Shown here in pieces: positions 6,260-6,959 of a stretch of DNA of 6,959 bases. Numbering within the stretch: the stretch's first letter is position 1; every line of letters begins with the position of its first letter. Source of the stretch: an uncultured Bacteroidota bacterium (GTDB lineage Bacteria; Bacteroidota; Bacteroidia; Chitinophagales; Chitinophagaceae); contig CAIJZF010000284.1 of the NCBI GenBank assembly GCA_903825095.1, positions 1 to 6,959 of the forward strand, in the 5' to 3' direction. A program made the position numbers and the translations under genes. The notes under the pieces are model-generated. The model was not told the DNA's origin. It worked only from the letters and a program-made list of their open reading frames with translations, and searched no databases.

Positions 6260-6959
6260 ATGCGCATTTACCCTTTATCTGAAGGCAGTTTTTCTATTGA
6301 TGAAACAAAGGTCTTTAAACCTTTTAATAGCAGTAGCCCCGATTATCCTAATAGGCCCAAGGGTAGTATACTTGTAGAAGTGCAGCCCTTTGTACTTATT
6401 ACCGACAACGATATTATTTTATTAGACACGGGACTTGGCTATTTAAATAAACTAGGCGTATTACAAATTCATGAAAATTTAATGGCCTTAGGCATTGACC
6501 CTTCAAAAGTAACCAAGGTGTTTTTAAGTCATTTACACAAGGACCATGCAGGGGGAATTAGTTATTTACATCCAATACATCAGGAGCAATTTATAAGTTT
6601 TCCATATGCAAAATACTATGTGCAAAAAAGAGAATTTGAGGAAGTCATGCAAAATAGTAGTAATGCAACACTTAAAGCCCAAGTGGGTATATTAGAAGAT
6701 TTTAGTGGAACGGTATGGCTTACGGAAGATAAAGGCAGTATCGATAATTTGATTCATTATGAAATAACAGGTGCTCATTGCCAGTATCATCAAGTAGCCT
6801 GGGTTAAAGAAAATGATGAAATTGTTTTTTTCGGTGCAGATGTCGCCCCACAAATACAACAAATGAAATCAAGATTTGTAGCCAAATACGATTTAGAGGG
6901 GAAGAAAGCATTAGAATACAGACAGCAATGGTGGGAAGATGGGAATAAAGAAGGCTGGA
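6260..6959 (+). CDS. MBL-fold metallo-hydrolase, N-terminal 233 residues, cut by window end
   Basis: This frame is open from ATG at 6260 to the end of the window. The protein belongs to the metallo-beta-lactamase fold: LLDTGLG (54-60, with Asp56), the metal motif SHLHKDHAGG (90-99: H91, H93, D95, H96), a second ligand region GAHCQYH (171-177, His173), and FGADV (191-195, Asp194 as the likely bridging ligand). These are all the residues needed for a two-metal site, so an active hydrolase is expected. The substrate cannot be told; the HxHxDH-His-Asp layout is shared by lactonases, glyoxalase II-like and many other enzymes. There is no signal peptide, so it is probably cytoplasmic. It starts 16 bp after rodA and could be co-transcribed, but it has a candidate -7 element of its own and no known tie to cell-wall elongation. 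The start gives a typical MBL N-terminus (MRIYPLSEGSF). Confidence 0.88.
   Translation, partial: MRIYPLSEGSFSIDETKVFKPFNSSSPDYPNRPKGSILVEVQPFVLITDNDIILLDTGLGYLNKLGVLQIHENLMALGIDPSKVTKVFLSHLHKDHAGGISYLHPIHQEQFISFPYAKYYVQKREFEEVMQNSSNATLKAQVGILEDFSGTVWLTEDKGSIDNLIHYEITGAHCQYHQVAWVKENDEIVFFGADVAPQIQQMKSRFVAKYDLEGKKALEYRQQWWEDGNKEGW

Noticed and set aside
1..6959. Search for CRISPR arrays, tRNA or rRNA genes, insertion sequences, riboswitches and phage or defence genes.
   Set aside because: No repeats, conserved RNA structures or gene families of these kinds were recognised; the window is almost fully occupied by housekeeping genes.

Overview
The window carries the rod-shape (elongasome) operon of a bacterium that is probably a member of the Bacteroidota, perhaps Chitinophagaceae-like. 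This is an inference from the low GC content, the gene order purine gene - mreB - mreC - mreD - mrdA - rodA, the protein sequences, the near absence of Shine-Dalgarno sequences, and TAnnTTTG-type promoter elements. All genes lie on the + strand and are tightly packed.

Region by region: bases 1-266 are the C-terminal end of purD (purine biosynthesis), whose reading frame appears broken by one missing base in a run of A. Bases 267-376 are the only real intergenic gap; they hold a plausible Bacteroidota-type promoter and an A/T-rich leader. Bases 377-6243 hold mreB, mreC, mreD, mrdA (PBP2) and rodA, with junctions of +6 bp, -8 bp, +3 bp and -14 bp, so they are almost certainly co-transcribed and partly translationally coupled. 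Bases 6260-6959 are the start of a metallo-beta-lactamase-fold hydrolase that runs off the window; it was located by reading the frame directly.

Functionally, MreB forms the actin-like filaments at the inner membrane, MreC and MreD link them to the periplasmic and membrane parts, RodA (SEDS family) polymerises glycan strands from lipid II, and PBP2 crosslinks them and activates RodA. All key catalytic motifs are present, so a working elongasome is expected. The MBL-fold protein has no obvious role in this complex and may have its own promoter.

I found no undescribed system here. The points most worth a second look are the purD frame break, a perfect Shine-Dalgarno in front of mreD alone, a promoter -7 element only 4 bp before the MBL start codon, the long basic tail of PBP2 that overlaps rodA, and a lineage-type insertion in RodA.
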